A stretch of DNA of 12,414 nucleotides from UBA12276 sp041476285 (GTDB lineage: Archaea; Micrarchaeota; Micrarchaeia; Micrarchaeales; Micrarchaeaceae): assembly GCA_041476285.1 (NCBI GenBank), contig JBGOTD010000016.1, forward strand, positions 1-12,414. Direction: 5' to 3'. The stretch's first letter is position 1; every line of letters starts with the position of its first letter. Shown piece after piece: positions 6,122 to 12,293 of this stretch. The notes under the pieces were generated by a model, which made no database searches, was not told where the DNA came from, and saw nothing but the letters and a program-made list of their open reading frames with translations. Both the position numbers and the translations under genes were made by a program.

Positions 6122-6553
6122 CTAAGACTTTGCTTTAGTGATTTCACTGACTATCTCCTTGCTTGCGGTTCTTTGAGGCATTACTATGTAATCCGCACCG
6201 ATCTCTATCAGTTTTTCCCTTACGAACTCGTCGTTCGCCCTTGCGGCAATGAACAGCCTCTTGTTGAGATCGTGCGCTGCAAGCACTGTAAAGAGGTTTT
6301 TTGCATCATCATCAAGCACAACCGCTATTGCCTTTGCATTTTCTATGCCTGCGCTTTTTAGCACCCTTGAGTATGTTGCATCTCCTTCTATGACATTATG
6401 ACCAAGCTCCTTAAGGTGTTCCACTTTTTTTGGATCTGCCTCTATTACAACAAAACGCATGTCGTGCTCTAAGAGCACATCAACTACCTTCTGGCCCACG
6501 ACGCCATAGCCGCAAACTATTACGTGGCCTTCCAATCCGATTCCTTTTACCAA
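6122..6553 (-). CDS. Soluble RCK/TrkA-N domain protein, first gene of trio
   Basis: 143 aa, one Rossmann RCK-N domain and nothing more; the usual RCK-C (TrkA-C) subdomain is absent. The dinucleotide loop is intact: G15-Y-G17-V-V-G20 after strand HVIVC, with E38 ending strand 2 (VVIEAD) and EGDAT at 56-60. It should therefore bind a nucleotide (NAD(H) or ADP/ATP in family members). The start is TTG at 6553: an in-frame stop lies just upstream and the next in-frame Met is beyond the glycine loop, so no ATG start is possible. The TTG is only 16 nt from the 3' end of tRNA-Gln on the same strand, leaving no room for a separate promoter, so it is probably cotranscribed with the tRNA and translated after processing. 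As the only copy with an intact loop, it may form a mixed gating ring with the two membrane subunits. Confidence 0.85.
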   Translation of the reverse strand: MVKGIGLEGHVIVCGYGVVGQKVVDVLLEHDMRFVVIEADPKKVEHLKELGHNVIEGDATYSRVLKSAGIENAKAIAVVLDDDAKNLFTVLAAHDLNKRLFIAARANDEFVREKLIEIGADYIVMPQRTASKEIVSEITKAKS

Positions 6554-6569
6554 ACTCTCAACTCATATG

Positions 6570-6661
6570 TAGCTCCAGCCAGATTCGAACTGGCGTTTAC
6601 GGCTCCAGAGGCCGCCGTCCTTTTTTGGTTGCCTGTGCAATGACCACTAGACGATGGAGCT
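6570..6661 (-). tRNA. tRNA-Gln (anticodon CUG) with 20-nt D-loop insert
   Basis: The acceptor stem AGCTCCA/TGGAGCT pairs perfectly, the discriminator is A, and CCA is not encoded. The T-arm is GCCAG-TTCGAAT-CTGGC. The anticodon stem is GCGGC/GCCGT (one G-U) with loop CTCTGGA, giving anticodon CUG at 6608..6606. The D-stem GTCT pairs with GGAC (6620..6617) only if 20 nt at 6640..6621 are removed. Without these the molecule is a normal 72-nt tRNA with D-loop AGTGGTCA; with them it is 92 nt. The insert is most likely a noncanonical intron at about position 21/22. It can form a TTGC-ACAG-GCAA hairpin and ends in six A. I could not draw a canonical bulge-helix-bulge, so retention as an extended D-loop is the alternative. 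Confidence 0.9.
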
Positions 6662-6686
6662 AAATACAGTATATTATTCCATGTAG

Positions 6687-6696
6687 ATTTTATATG
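6687..6696. promoter_or_regulatory. Shared TATA element of divergent tRNA-Gln and M50 protease genes
   Basis: The minus strand reads CATATAAAAT over 6696..6687, 26-35 nt before the tRNA 5' end at 6661, the expected spacing for a tRNA gene. The plus strand reads ATTTTATATG, about 21-30 nt before the ATG at 6717, giving a leaderless protease mRNA. A second AT-rich stretch, GTATATTAT at about 6669-6677, is nearer each start. One box serving both directions is inference. Confidence 0.55.
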
Positions 6697-6716
6697 TTAT
6701 TGTTGAAAGTAACTTT

Positions 6717-7430
6717 ATGCCAATGGGGGAGGGACTATCGTCAGCGAGAGAACTGAAGGACATACTCATAGCTGATGTAGTGCTTATACTCGCCTTTTCG
6801 CTCACAATTGTAGGCGGCATATCTGGCTTCCAGTCCAATCCAAGCCAGGCAATAGGCATGTTCGAGTATTATCTACCGATAGCAGCTGTGGGTGTGACAT
6901 TGAGCTTCATTCTGCACGAGATGATGCACAAGTTCTTTGCACAGAGGTATGGCGCCATGGCTGAGTTCAGAACATCCTGGATGGGGCTTGCTGTGACTCT
7001 TGTTACTGGTGCATTCGGATTCCTTTTGGGCATACCTGGCGCCACTGTAATATACACAAGCAGTTTTACCAAGAAGGAGAACGGCATAGTCTCGATAGCA
7101 GGTCCTCTTACAAACTTCGTGGTATTTGCCGCTTTTCTTGCAATCTCACTTATCCTCAATCCGCCGGTCAGCTCATATCTGCACAGCGTCATATCCTTCA
7201 CGATTTTCATAAGCATACTGCTCGCATTTTTCAACATGCTGCCGATATACCCTCTTGACGGCAGCAAGGTACTGACCTGGAGCAAGCCAATCTACATAAT
7301 CGTAATGCTGGCAATATTTGCATTGATGGTCCTATTCACAAGCATAGGCCTAATCAACATACTGATAATGGTGGGAATCGCTCTTGCATTCTCCTTATTC
7401 TACAGATCCGCATACAGGTCCGGATTTTAG
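6717..7430 (+). CDS. M50 family (site-2 protease-like) membrane metalloprotease
   Basis: 237 aa, polytopic with about six to seven hydrophobic segments. The zinc motif is H67-E68-M-M-H71 in ILHEMMHKFFAQRYG, the standard HExxH of M50 proteases inside a membrane helix. The third ligand is D181 in NMLPIYPLDGSKVL (173-186), the family's NPxPxxPLDG-like block. IAGPLTNF (127-134) is the conserved GPxxN turn between helices. This is the short archaeal form without a PDZ domain. M50 enzymes cut substrates within the membrane, in bacteria typically membrane-bound regulators; its substrate here is unknown. ATG 6717 is placed about 24 nt after a TATA-like box and has no clear ribosome site, fitting a leaderless mRNA; Met3 at 6723 is a possible alternative start. 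Confidence 0.88.
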   Translation: MPMGEGLSSARELKDILIADVVLILAFSLTIVGGISGFQSNPSQAIGMFEYYLPIAAVGVTLSFILHEMMHKFFAQRYGAMAEFRTSWMGLAVTLVTGAFGFLLGIPGATVIYTSSFTKKENGIVSIAGPLTNFVVFAAFLAISLILNPPVSSYLHSVISFTIFISILLAFFNMLPIYPLDGSKVLTWSKPIYIIVMLAIFALMVLFTSIGLINILIMVGIALAFSLFYRSAYRSGF

Positions 7431-7456
7431 CGGAAGTGGCGGAAACGGTACAAAGC

Positions 7457-7464
7457 CTTTTATA
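7457..7464 (+). promoter_or_regulatory. TATA-like box and ribosome site of the 99-aa gene
   Basis: CTTTTATA at 7457-7464 precedes the ATG at 7504 by about 40 nt. The short leader carries AAGGCGATC at 7493-7501, close to the archaeal GGTGATC ribosome site and 2 nt before the ATG. This argues that the small gene is transcribed by itself and translated. Confidence 0.5.
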
Positions 7465-7503
7465 CACTATCGATAGAATAGATGTCCCAGAAAAGGCGAT
7501 CAT

Positions 7504-7803
7504 ATGGAAAAAGAGATACCACAATTTAGAATGCATAATATTGGAGCTGACACTACGGCATTCGGCGCATCGGCACAAATCGGTGAGAACCAACTCCTAT
7601 TAAAAATAAGGGCAAATGGCGTGCACGACGCTAGACTAGGTTCAAAATGTGAACTAGACATAAGCGAATTTTCAATCGAAAATAAGAAGCTGACCGGTCC
7701 GAGAAACAAAACAATACCGATGTTCCTTAGGAATGAAAACCTAGTTGAACAGGTAAGGAAAGCGATAACCCACGAATACCACGATGCATTAAGGAGCGAC
7801 TAG
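7504..7803 (+). CDS. Orphan 99-aa cytosolic protein
   Basis: Start ATG 7504 is preceded by a GGCGATC ribosome-site match and a TATA-like box, so it is probably a true gene. The first two thirds alternate hydrophobic and polar residues with Gly/Asn turns (ADTTAFGASAQIG, NQLLLKIRANG, CELDISEFSI), suggesting a small beta-barrel or sandwich. The last third (about 76-97, LVEQVRKAITHEYHDAL) looks like one amphipathic helix. There is one Cys (C49), no signal peptide and no membrane segment. I recognise no family. It lies between the M50 gene and the pilus operon, each with its own promoter-like signal, so context gives no role. Confidence 0.65.
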   Translation: MEKEIPQFRMHNIGADTTAFGASAQIGENQLLLKIRANGVHDARLGSKCELDISEFSIENKKLTGPRNKTIPMFLRNENLVEQVRKAITHEYHDALRSD

Positions 7804-7833
7804 AGATTTCCATATCGGGAATCGTGCTCTGCG

Positions 7834-7875
7834 TGTGGATTTGACCACAAAAACACTATTTATAAGTATTATAAA
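7834..7875 (+). promoter_or_regulatory. Promoter region of the pilus operon
   Basis: Two TATA-like boxes stand before ATG 7905: TTTATAAG at 7858-7865 and TTATAAA at 7869-7875. Either gives a very short leader. Just upstream is an inverted repeat, TGTGG (7834-7838) and CCACA (7845-7849), adjacent to where TFB would contact DNA. It may be an operator, possibly for the winged-helix protein encoded first in the operon; that link is inference. Confidence 0.5.
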
Positions 7876-7904
7876 CATTTGTTAGCAATTATTTATGTGT
7901 TTTA

Positions 7905-9218
7905 ATGACAGATGCTGTGAGCGGAGGTCAGGTAGACAGTCCAAAGAATCCGGAAATAGAAGAGACCAGGACCTCAATAGATACGCTGCTTGAATTGCTC
8001 AAGGTAAAGGGAAAGTCAGAGCTCAACAGCATTGCGATGGCGCTTAATATAGATCCGAGGATAGTAGAGAACTGGGCCAAAGTGCTGGAAAACGGGAATC
8101 TGGTGCGCATAAGCTACAAGGTAGGGAAGATGTACCTTGAGCCGATTAATCTTGGACCTGAGCAGCAGCAGGACCTGAAAACAAGGAGCGAGGTAACCAA
8201 ATTCATACTTGAGGAAGACCTTGCGATCGAGCGAATATCGCTTGAGAAGTTCTCCAAGAACATAGAGGAGCTCAACAAATCAATAGGCAGCATGAGCAAG
8301 GTCTACAAGGCCAAGCTGCCGGATGTCCAGAAAATATTGTTTGATGTTGACAAGGCATATGCTCCCCTCGAAGCAAAGAGGAAAAGCATGTACAGGCTTA
8401 AGGATGAGTCGGACAAGGACTTCCAGGAAATAACAAAGACCGCCGATATGCTATACTCAAAGCTCAACACATTCTCACCAAGGCAGACGGAGGTGGGTGT
8501 AAACGAAAGACTTGCTCAGCTTAACGGAGTGCTCCAAAGCATAAACGAGGCCCAAAAGGCTATGAAGGAAACAGAAACAAACGGAATGAAGTTCTTCAAG
8601 TCAATGGGACTGGACGTAGAATCGCAGGTAAAGGAGCTAAGGCGGCAGATGGCCAGCTCAAGAAGCAACACCGACCAGATCCTGAAGGCAAATTCAAGGC
8701 AGCTTGCAGAGCTTACGAAAGGTCTCAAGGAGCAGGTTTTCGCTGCGGAGCAGGTATCAAAGGAGCTTGACGGCCACAGGAAGGACTTCGAGCGCGCAAG
8801 GCACGATCTTGAGGTGCTGAGAAGGGACTTTGCGGACAGGTATTCAAAAATAAAGCAGGAAATAGAAAAGGACATAAAGATAGTCGATGGCGAATCAATG
8901 CGCATGTACGGTGCCGTAAAGTCGCTGAAGGAAAGCTTTGGAGACCTCTCAAAATACGACGACGAGATAAGGAGATGGCGAACCAACATGAACGACATGA
9001 CGCGCGAGGTAACGACCACAAGGACGGATATAATAAAACTGACAACGCAGCTCAATGCGCTTAACAATAACAAGGACCTATCAATAGAGGCAAAGGCCAA
9101 AGTTTTGGAGGGGCTTTCAAAAGACGGCAAAAAGACAAAGGACAACACCTCAAAAATAAAGAAGATAATAAAAGATACGGCAGACCAGATAAAGGAAAGG
9201 GTAGAGGAAAACAAATGA
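7905..9218 (+). CDS. Winged-helix/long coiled-coil protein heading the pilus operon
   Basis: 437 aa. Residues about 24-80 look like a winged helix: SIDTLLELLKVKGKSELNSI, then NIDPRIVENWAKVLENGNLV and a short two-strand wing (VRISYKVGKMYLEPI). Residues about 105-380 are almost unbroken charged heptad-like helix, with short breaks near TFSPRQ (about 200) and SMGLDVES (about 240). The end is Lys-rich (KDGKKTKDNTSKIKKIIKD). There is no membrane segment or signal peptide, so it is cytosolic. It is separated by 4 nt from the ATPase gene, so coupled expression is nearly certain. Named function unknown. A cytoplasmic scaffold or regulator of the secretion ATPase is my inference. The winged helix may serve protein contact rather than DNA binding. 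The reverse strand also has a long open frame here, which I treat as a shadow. Confidence 0.8.
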   Translation: MTDAVSGGQVDSPKNPEIEETRTSIDTLLELLKVKGKSELNSIAMALNIDPRIVENWAKVLENGNLVRISYKVGKMYLEPINLGPEQQQDLKTRSEVTKFILEEDLAIERISLEKFSKNIEELNKSIGSMSKVYKAKLPDVQKILFDVDKAYAPLEAKRKSMYRLKDESDKDFQEITKTADMLYSKLNTFSPRQTEVGVNERLAQLNGVLQSINEAQKAMKETETNGMKFFKSMGLDVESQVKELRRQMASSRSNTDQILKANSRQLAELTKGLKEQVFAAEQVSKELDGHRKDFERARHDLEVLRRDFADRYSKIKQEIEKDIKIVDGESMRMYGAVKSLKESFGDLSKYDDEIRRWRTNMNDMTREVTTTRTDIIKLTTQLNALNNNKDLSIEAKAKVLEGLSKDGKKTKDNTSKIKKIIKDTADQIKERVEENK

Positions 9219-9222
9219 TTAG

Positions 9223-10722
9223 ATGACTGAAGGGAGTTCAGAGAGCGTTCTCGCCGAGTATGAGCTGGATGCGCACGGAACGACAGTAAAGATACAGATA
9301 GTAGATGGTCTGGATTTCGTGCCGCTGTACAATCTGACATTCCCGGGAATAGGCGACGCAACAAAGCTCCTCATAATGTCGCTGAGAAGCGAGCTCACAT
9401 CAATGGTGCCCATAGACCCTGCAAGAATAGAGGACAAGCGTTATACTAATTCACTCAACCAGAAATACATAGATGCCGGAAACATATTGATAGACAAATA
9501 CGTGCCAGGCACAAATGCAGAAACGAAAAAGTTACTTGCATCATACATACTCAACATGATGTTGGGGCTGGGCGATCTTGAGGCACTCATTGCCGACGAC
9601 AATCTTGAAGAGATAGCAGTCAATGGCGCAAAGGACTTCATCTGGATTTTCCATAAGACCTGGGGATGGTGCAAGACTAACATAAAACCAGCAAACGACA
9701 ACGCAATATACGATCAGGCATCACAGATAGGAAGAAGAATAGGCAGGGCAATCAACAATCTCTCTCCTATAATGGATGCAGAGCTGCCTGATGGATCCAG
9801 AGTCAATGCAACATTGTATCCAATATCGCAGGTGGGCAACACAATAACGATAAGAAAATTCGCCAAGAACCCATGGACGATGCCTGCACTCATAAAGAAC
9901 GGCTCGATATCAGTAGAAGTGGCATCGCTTTTATGGTTATGCATACAGAATGAGATAAGCCTCCTTTTTTCGGGAGGCACCGCAAGCGGAAAGACAAGCT
10001 TTCTGAATGCTAGCAGCATCTTCTTCCCGCCAAACAGAAGGATAATATCAATAGAGGAAACCAGGGAACTCCAATTGCCCAGCTTCCTGCAGTGGATCGC
10101 AATGGTTTCAAGGGAATCAAATCCTGAAGGAAAGGGAGAAATATCGATGTACAGGCTGATGATAAACGCATTAAGGCAGAGGCCGGACATAATGGTTGTC
10201 GGGGAGATAAGGACGCAGAAGGACGCGGAGACCCTCTTTGAGGCAATACATACGGGCCACGCAGTATATGGCACAGTTCACGCAGATAACGCACAGGACA
10301 CAGTAATAAGAATGACAAATCCTCCGATAGGAATACCGAAGATAACAATGAATGCGCTGGGAGGCGTTGTCGTGCTGTTCAGACACAGGACCAAGGGCAT
10401 GAGAAGGATGCTTGAATTCGGTGAGATGCTCAATACGGGAGACATCAACGTGCTCTACAAGTGGAATATGTTGAATGACAGGTTCGCTCAGATAAGCGAG
10501 ATGACAAGGCTCTTGGACACGCTTTCATTATACGGTGGCCTCACAAGAAAGGACATGGCCGAGGACATGGCGGAGAAAGGGGCGGTACTTGACTGGATGA
10601 TAAGGAACGACATCATTTCTATCGACGATGCCGGACTGGTAGTGGCAAACTATTACAAGCATAGGGATAAAGTAATTCAGCTGGTAAAGGATAATGTGAC
10701 ATATTCAAAGGACATATTTTAA
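9223..10722 (+). CDS. TadA/VirB11-type secretion (pilus assembly) ATPase
   Basis: 499 aa. Hexameric AAA-like motor that drives pilin assembly or export at the inner face of the membrane. The N-terminal domain (1-230) includes LEEIAVNG and the ELPDGSRVNA block typical of VirB11/TadA/FlaI. Walker A is SGGTASGKTS (250-259), the Asp box is ISIEETREL (275-283), Walker B is DIMVVGEIR (322-330) with E328, and the His box is HTGHAVYGTVHAD (343-355). All catalytic parts are present, so it should be active. The C-terminal about 110 residues, after the motor core, include a helix-rich tail (LTRKDMAEDMAEKGAVLDWM). No tetra-Cys zinc motif as in GspE is seen. Together with a TadC-type platform protein this defines an archaeal type IV/Tad-like pilus or secretion system; no pilin or prepilin peptidase lies in the window. 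Confidence 0.95.
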   Translation: MTEGSSESVLAEYELDAHGTTVKIQIVDGLDFVPLYNLTFPGIGDATKLLIMSLRSELTSMVPIDPARIEDKRYTNSLNQKYIDAGNILIDKYVPGTNAETKKLLASYILNMMLGLGDLEALIADDNLEEIAVNGAKDFIWIFHKTWGWCKTNIKPANDNAIYDQASQIGRRIGRAINNLSPIMDAELPDGSRVNATLYPISQVGNTITIRKFAKNPWTMPALIKNGSISVEVASLLWLCIQNEISLLFSGGTASGKTSFLNASSIFFPPNRRIISIEETRELQLPSFLQWIAMVSRESNPEGKGEISMYRLMINALRQRPDIMVVGEIRTQKDAETLFEAIHTGHAVYGTVHADNAQDTVIRMTNPPIGIPKITMNALGGVVVLFRHRTKGMRRMLEFGEMLNTGDINVLYKWNMLNDRFAQISEMTRLLDTLSLYGGLTRKDMAEDMAEKGAVLDWMIRNDIISIDDAGLVVANYYKHRDKVIQLVKDNVTYSKDIF

Positions 10723-10730
10723 GTGATGGA

Positions 10731-11351
10731 TTGGCTCAAAATTATCAGGACCTGGTAAGCATCGTTGAGGAGATGGAAAAGAATTCCGCAAAGGTTGATT
10801 TCAATGCGGTAGACATATCCTCTATCCAGAGCCCGAAGGTCAAAAAAAGGAAGCCTCCATTCAGGCCGCTTCTTGACCTTGCGATTGAAATAGAATCAGG
10901 CCGTTCTGCAGATTCAGTTAAGCGTGCCGGCAGGATGCAACCACAGAGAATCACACAGCCCAAAGAACCGGAGCAAAGGCCTAAGCAAAACAAAAGCACA
11001 AAGGATGAGATCGGTGCATTTGCCAATAAGTTGAACAAAAACAGGGAACAAAAACAGCAGATAAGCGGTTTCAACGTAAAAGAGAGTGAGGAGGACCTTC
11101 AGCTTCCAAAGCTTTCAGTATCCGACCAGATATCTGAGCTTGAGCAGATGATAGACGGGTTAAAGAGCCGCACCTTTGACTATGAGCATATAGAAACAAT
11201 AAAAAAGGAGGTTTACGGCCTTGACAAGTACATGATACGAGAAATAATGAAAGGGTCAAAGAAGAAACTGACACAGATGGAGCAAAACCTAATAACACTC
11301 AGGGACCAAAGGCTTAACGAGGCCATGAAAATACTGGGCGATTCCAAATGA
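10731..11351 (+). CDS. Charged linker/helical protein between ATPase and platform genes
   Basis: 206 aa from TTG 10731, 8 nt after the ATPase stop. The ATG at 10726 is out of frame and stops after 10 codons; a later in-frame Met (residue 15) is possible but would lose part of the first helix. Its stop overlaps the next start in ATGA at 11348-11351. The protein has a helical N-terminus (1-20), a KVKKRKPPFRPLLDLAIEIE segment (36-55), a low-complexity Gln/Lys/Pro/Arg-rich disordered middle (about 65-120), and a charged helical C-terminal part (about 128-205). No membrane segment, Cys or known motif. By position it may link the ATPase to the platform protein, but I do not recognise a family. Confidence 0.75.
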   Translation: MAQNYQDLVSIVEEMEKNSAKVDFNAVDISSIQSPKVKKRKPPFRPLLDLAIEIESGRSADSVKRAGRMQPQRITQPKEPEQRPKQNKSTKDEIGAFANKLNKNREQKQQISGFNVKESEEDLQLPKLSVSDQISELEQMIDGLKSRTFDYEHIETIKKEVYGLDKYMIREIMKGSKKKLTQMEQNLITLRDQRLNEAMKILGDSK

Positions 11352-12289
11352 GCATTTTCAGCAACAAGAAGAAGGAAACAGATGCAAAAAAGCAGAATCC
11401 TGTGCAGGGCCAGAAGCAAAAGCCGCAAAAGGAAAAGCCAGTCGGAAAAAAGACAAGCAGCCTTAAGACATATCTTCAAAGCATAGGCGCCAAGAAGAAA
11501 GGGCTTGAAGCAGCGCTAAGAGAGCAGGGCATGAAGGTAGGGCTTTACGAGTTTGTAAGGAACATGTTTTTCGCATCACTTGCTTTGGGAATGGTACTCG
11601 GGGCCACAATATTCATACTATTCCAACACATTGGCCTGCAACTACCGCAAAGCATAATCTTCGGCGGATTGCTGGGAGGGGTATCATTTTACCTTTCATT
11701 CCAGATGTTCCTGAACTTTCCGACCCACAAAGGCGGTGCATCAGCAAAGAACATAGAACGAGACATACTTTTTGCAGCAAGGGACATGATAATATCACTT
11801 AGGTCAGGAATGCCGCTCTTCAATGCGATAACATCGGTAAGCACAGGTTACGGCGATGCAAGCAAGGAATTTGCCAAGATAATTGAACGAGTACAATTAG
11901 GCTTGCCGCTAGAAGATTCGATCGATCAGACAGTGTCTGAGTCAAAGAGCGTGTCATTCAGGAGACTTATGCTTCAGGCGGCGGTTAGCATAAGGGCAGG
12001 CGCAGATATCGTATCTGCTCTGCAAAGCGTGATAGACCAGCTTTCACAGGAGCGCATAATAGAACTGAGGCGTTACGGGCAGAGGCTTAACGCAATAGCG
12101 ATGTTCTACATGCTGTTCGGCATAATATTGCCAAGCATGGGAATTGCGGTAATCACTATACTCACCACATTCATCGCAATATTCACTGTAAACACGACAG
12201 TGCTTGAATTTGCGATAGTTGGGATAATATTCCTTCAAATAGTGTTTCTGGAGCTGATAACCAGCTCAAGGCCTGTATTTTCGTTGTGA
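11348..12289 (+). CDS. TadC/GspF-type membrane platform protein (T2SF domain)
   Basis: 313 aa. A Lys/Gln-rich cytosolic tail (1-50) precedes hydrophobic segments at about 70-93, 100-122, 246-280 (possibly two helices) and 286-306. The cytosolic helical T2SF domain lies between about 140 and 245: ERDILFAARDMIISLRSGMP, a VQLGLPLEDSIDQTV repeat-like helix pair, FRRLMLQAAVSIRAGADIVS and LRRYGQRLNAIAMFYMLFG. These blocks match the archaeal FlaJ/TadC platform proteins, which sit in the membrane above the ATPase and help assemble pilin subunits. The gene overlaps the preceding stop by 4 bp, and the next gene starts 4 nt after its stop. The long basic, Gln-rich tail is unusual for the family. Confidence 0.88.
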   Translation: MSIFSNKKKETDAKKQNPVQGQKQKPQKEKPVGKKTSSLKTYLQSIGAKKKGLEAALREQGMKVGLYEFVRNMFFASLALGMVLGATIFILFQHIGLQLPQSIIFGGLLGGVSFYLSFQMFLNFPTHKGGASAKNIERDILFAARDMIISLRSGMPLFNAITSVSTGYGDASKEFAKIIERVQLGLPLEDSIDQTVSESKSVSFRRLMLQAAVSIRAGADIVSALQSVIDQLSQERIIELRRYGQRLNAIAMFYMLFGIILPSMGIAVITILTTFIAIFTVNTTVLEFAIVGIIFLQIVFLELITSSRPVFSL

Positions 12290-12293
12290 ATAA

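Noticed and set aside
6601..6661. Canonical bulge-helix-bulge for the tRNA insert using TTGC with GCGG and bulges TCA and ACG
   Set aside because: Cutting there would delete the 3' side of the D-stem (GGAC) and leave a broken tRNA, so it is not the splice structure.
7801..7860. ATTTCC/GGGAAT inverted repeat after the 99-aa gene as a terminator
   Set aside because: Short stem with a G-U pair and no following T-run, so it does not support a terminator call.
8516..9364. 282-aa open frame on the minus strand opposite the coiled-coil gene
   Set aside because: Ser/Leu/Phe-rich translation typical of the reverse complement of a Lys/Glu-rich coiled-coil gene; the plus-strand gene has promoter, operon context and tight spacing to the ATPase, so this is a shadow.
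9714..10274. 186-aa open frame on the minus strand opposite the ATPase
   Set aside because: The plus strand encodes all Walker and box motifs of a secretion ATPase here; the reverse frame is a by-product of its codon use.
10726..10758. ATG at 10726 after the ATPase stop as a gene start
   Set aside because: Out of frame with the 206-aa gene and stops after 10 codons; TTG 10731 is in frame with the real protein.
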